The translations under genes and the position numbers were made by a program. 6,376 nt of DNA from Verrucomicrobiales bacterium (lineage in GTDB: Bacteria; Verrucomicrobiota; Verrucomicrobiia; Limisphaerales; JAFMIX01). The DNA is taken from positions 1-6,376 of the forward strand of contig JAFMIX010000126.1 in assembly GCA_017853785.1 (NCBI GenBank), written 5' to 3'. Numbering within the stretch: the first letter of the stretch is position 1; each line of letters starts with the position of its first letter. The notes beneath the pieces were generated by a model. It saw only the letters and a list, made by a program, of their open reading frames with translations, did not search any database and was not told the origin of the DNA. Of this stretch, positions 5,587 to 6,376 are shown piece after piece.

Positions 5587-6376
5587 ATGACCCCACCCGA
5601 TTTCACCGCCGCCTGCCCGATTCCCTGCGCGCAATACCCGCACGTCCTGCTGGCGCACGGCGGCGGCGGCAAGCTGATGCACCAGTTGCTCGAAAAGGTT
5701 TTCGGCGCAGCCTTCAGCAACCCCATCCTCGACACGCGCCATGACTCGGCGCAATTCACCGTTCCGCCGCCCGGGCGGCTCGCGATGACCACCGATTCCT
5801 ACGTGGTGCGCCCGCTGGAGTTCCCCGGCGGCGACATCGGCTCGATGGCCGTCCACGGCACGGTGAACGACCTCGCCATGAGCGGCGCGCGCCCGCTCTA
5901 CTTGAGCTGCGGCTTCATCCTCGAGGAAGGCCTGCCGATGGAGACCCTGTGGCGCATCGTCTGCTCCATGCGCGACGCGGCGAAAACCTGCGGCGTGCAG
6001 ATTGTCACCGGCGACACCAAGGTCGTGGACAAAGGCAAAGGCGACGGCGTCTTCATCAACACCACCGGCATCGGCATCATCGAAACCCCGCTCGGCATCA
6101 CCCCCCGCAGCGTCCGCCCCGGCGACGCCATCCTCGTCAACGGCGACCTCGGCCGCCACGGCATGGCCATCATGGCCGTGCGCGAGGGCCTGCAATTCGA
6201 GAGCCGGATCGAAAGCGATTCCGCGCCCGTCCACGAAATCGTGCTCGCGCTGCTCAAGGCGGGGATTGAAATCCATTGCCTGCGCGACCTCACCCGCGGC
6301 GGCCTCACCAGCGCGTTGAATGAAATCTCCGAAGCCGCCGGCGTGACGATGGTCGTCGAGGAACAGCGCGTGCCCG
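5587..6376 (+). CDS. hypE: HypE, [NiFe]-hydrogenase maturation carbamoyl dehydratase (partial, 3' end outside window)
   Basis: 263 codons of an AIR-synthase-like protein that runs off the right edge; the family is usually about 330-360 residues. HypE takes a carbamoyl group from HypF onto its C-terminal Cys and dehydrates it with ATP to a thiocyanate, the cyanide donor for the Fe of [NiFe]-hydrogenases on HypC-HypD. Visible signatures are AHGGGGKLMHQLL (23-35), TTDSYVVRPLEFPGGDIG (68-85), VHGTVNDLAMSGARP (89-103) with the metal/ATP-site Asn-Asp, TGDTKVVDKGKGDG (141-154), NGDLGRHGMAI (185-195) and LRDLTRGGL (232-240). The N-terminal domain is complete; the C-terminal Cys motif lies beyond the window, so activity cannot be judged. 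The ATG at 5587 has no clear ribosome site, and it overlaps the TGA of a five-codon frame (5573-5590). The other hyp genes and a hydrogenase are not in view; normally hypE ends a hyp cluster after hypC and hypD rather than following a helicase. Confidence 0.94.
   Translation, partial: MTPPDFTAACPIPCAQYPHVLLAHGGGGKLMHQLLEKVFGAAFSNPILDTRHDSAQFTVPPPGRLAMTTDSYVVRPLEFPGGDIGSMAVHGTVNDLAMSGARPLYLSCGFILEEGLPMETLWRIVCSMRDAAKTCGVQIVTGDTKVVDKGKGDGVFINTTGIGIIETPLGITPRSVRPGDAILVNGDLGRHGMAIMAVREGLQFESRIESDSAPVHEIVLALLKAGIEIHCLRDLTRGGLTSALNEISEAAGVTMVVEEQRVP

Noticed and set aside
3491..5596. Minus-strand open frame of 701 codons opposite the helicase
   Set aside because: Striking in length, but stop codons are rare opposite GC-biased genes. 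The translation has no motifs, while the helicase on the other strand has every expected motif.
5380..6276. Minus-strand open frame of 298 codons across the helicase end and hypE
   Set aside because: Shadow of hypE; the Asp/Ala/Val-rich product shows no domain and it spans two real genes.

Overview
The window is about 60% G+C, densely coded and has long open frames opposite its genes, as expected of a GC-biased bacterium. The best taxonomic clue is the left-hand gene. It joins a PilM actin-like domain to a PilN-like membrane segment, an arrangement that recalls the type IV pilus-like loci of Verrucomicrobiota. I infer Verrucomicrobiota (moderate to low confidence); no rRNA or other marker gene is present to confirm it.

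Layout. Positions 1-1478 (minus strand, open at the left edge) encode the PilM/PilN-like pilus assembly protein. A 130 bp spacer with a possible promoter separates it from a complete minus-strand gene (1609-2571) for a UDP-glucuronate decarboxylase-type extended SDR, which makes a nucleotide-sugar precursor. A 424 bp divergent intergenic region (2572-2995) follows. It holds candidate promoters in both directions, several short GC-rich inverted repeats and a nine-C run, but no convincing gene. Positions 2996-5545 (plus strand) encode a complete 849-residue superfamily 2 RNA helicase of the Ski2/HelY-like type with a DUF3516-like C-terminal half. Only 41 bp later, on the same strand, hypE (5587 to the right edge, about three quarters of the gene) encodes the [NiFe]-hydrogenase cyanide-ligand maturation enzyme.

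How the parts relate. The two minus-strand genes both concern the cell surface (pilus-like machine, sugar nucleotide), but the 130 bp gap leaves co-transcription open. The two plus-strand genes are close enough to share a transcript, although helicase and HypE have no known shared pathway. No mobile element, CRISPR array, tRNA, rRNA or convincing intrinsic terminator was seen. The items most worth following up are the PilM-PilN fusion, the helicase with its uncharacterised C-terminal half, its linkage to hypE, and the five-codon frame whose stop overlaps the hypE start. I did not find evidence for a wholly new multi-gene system.
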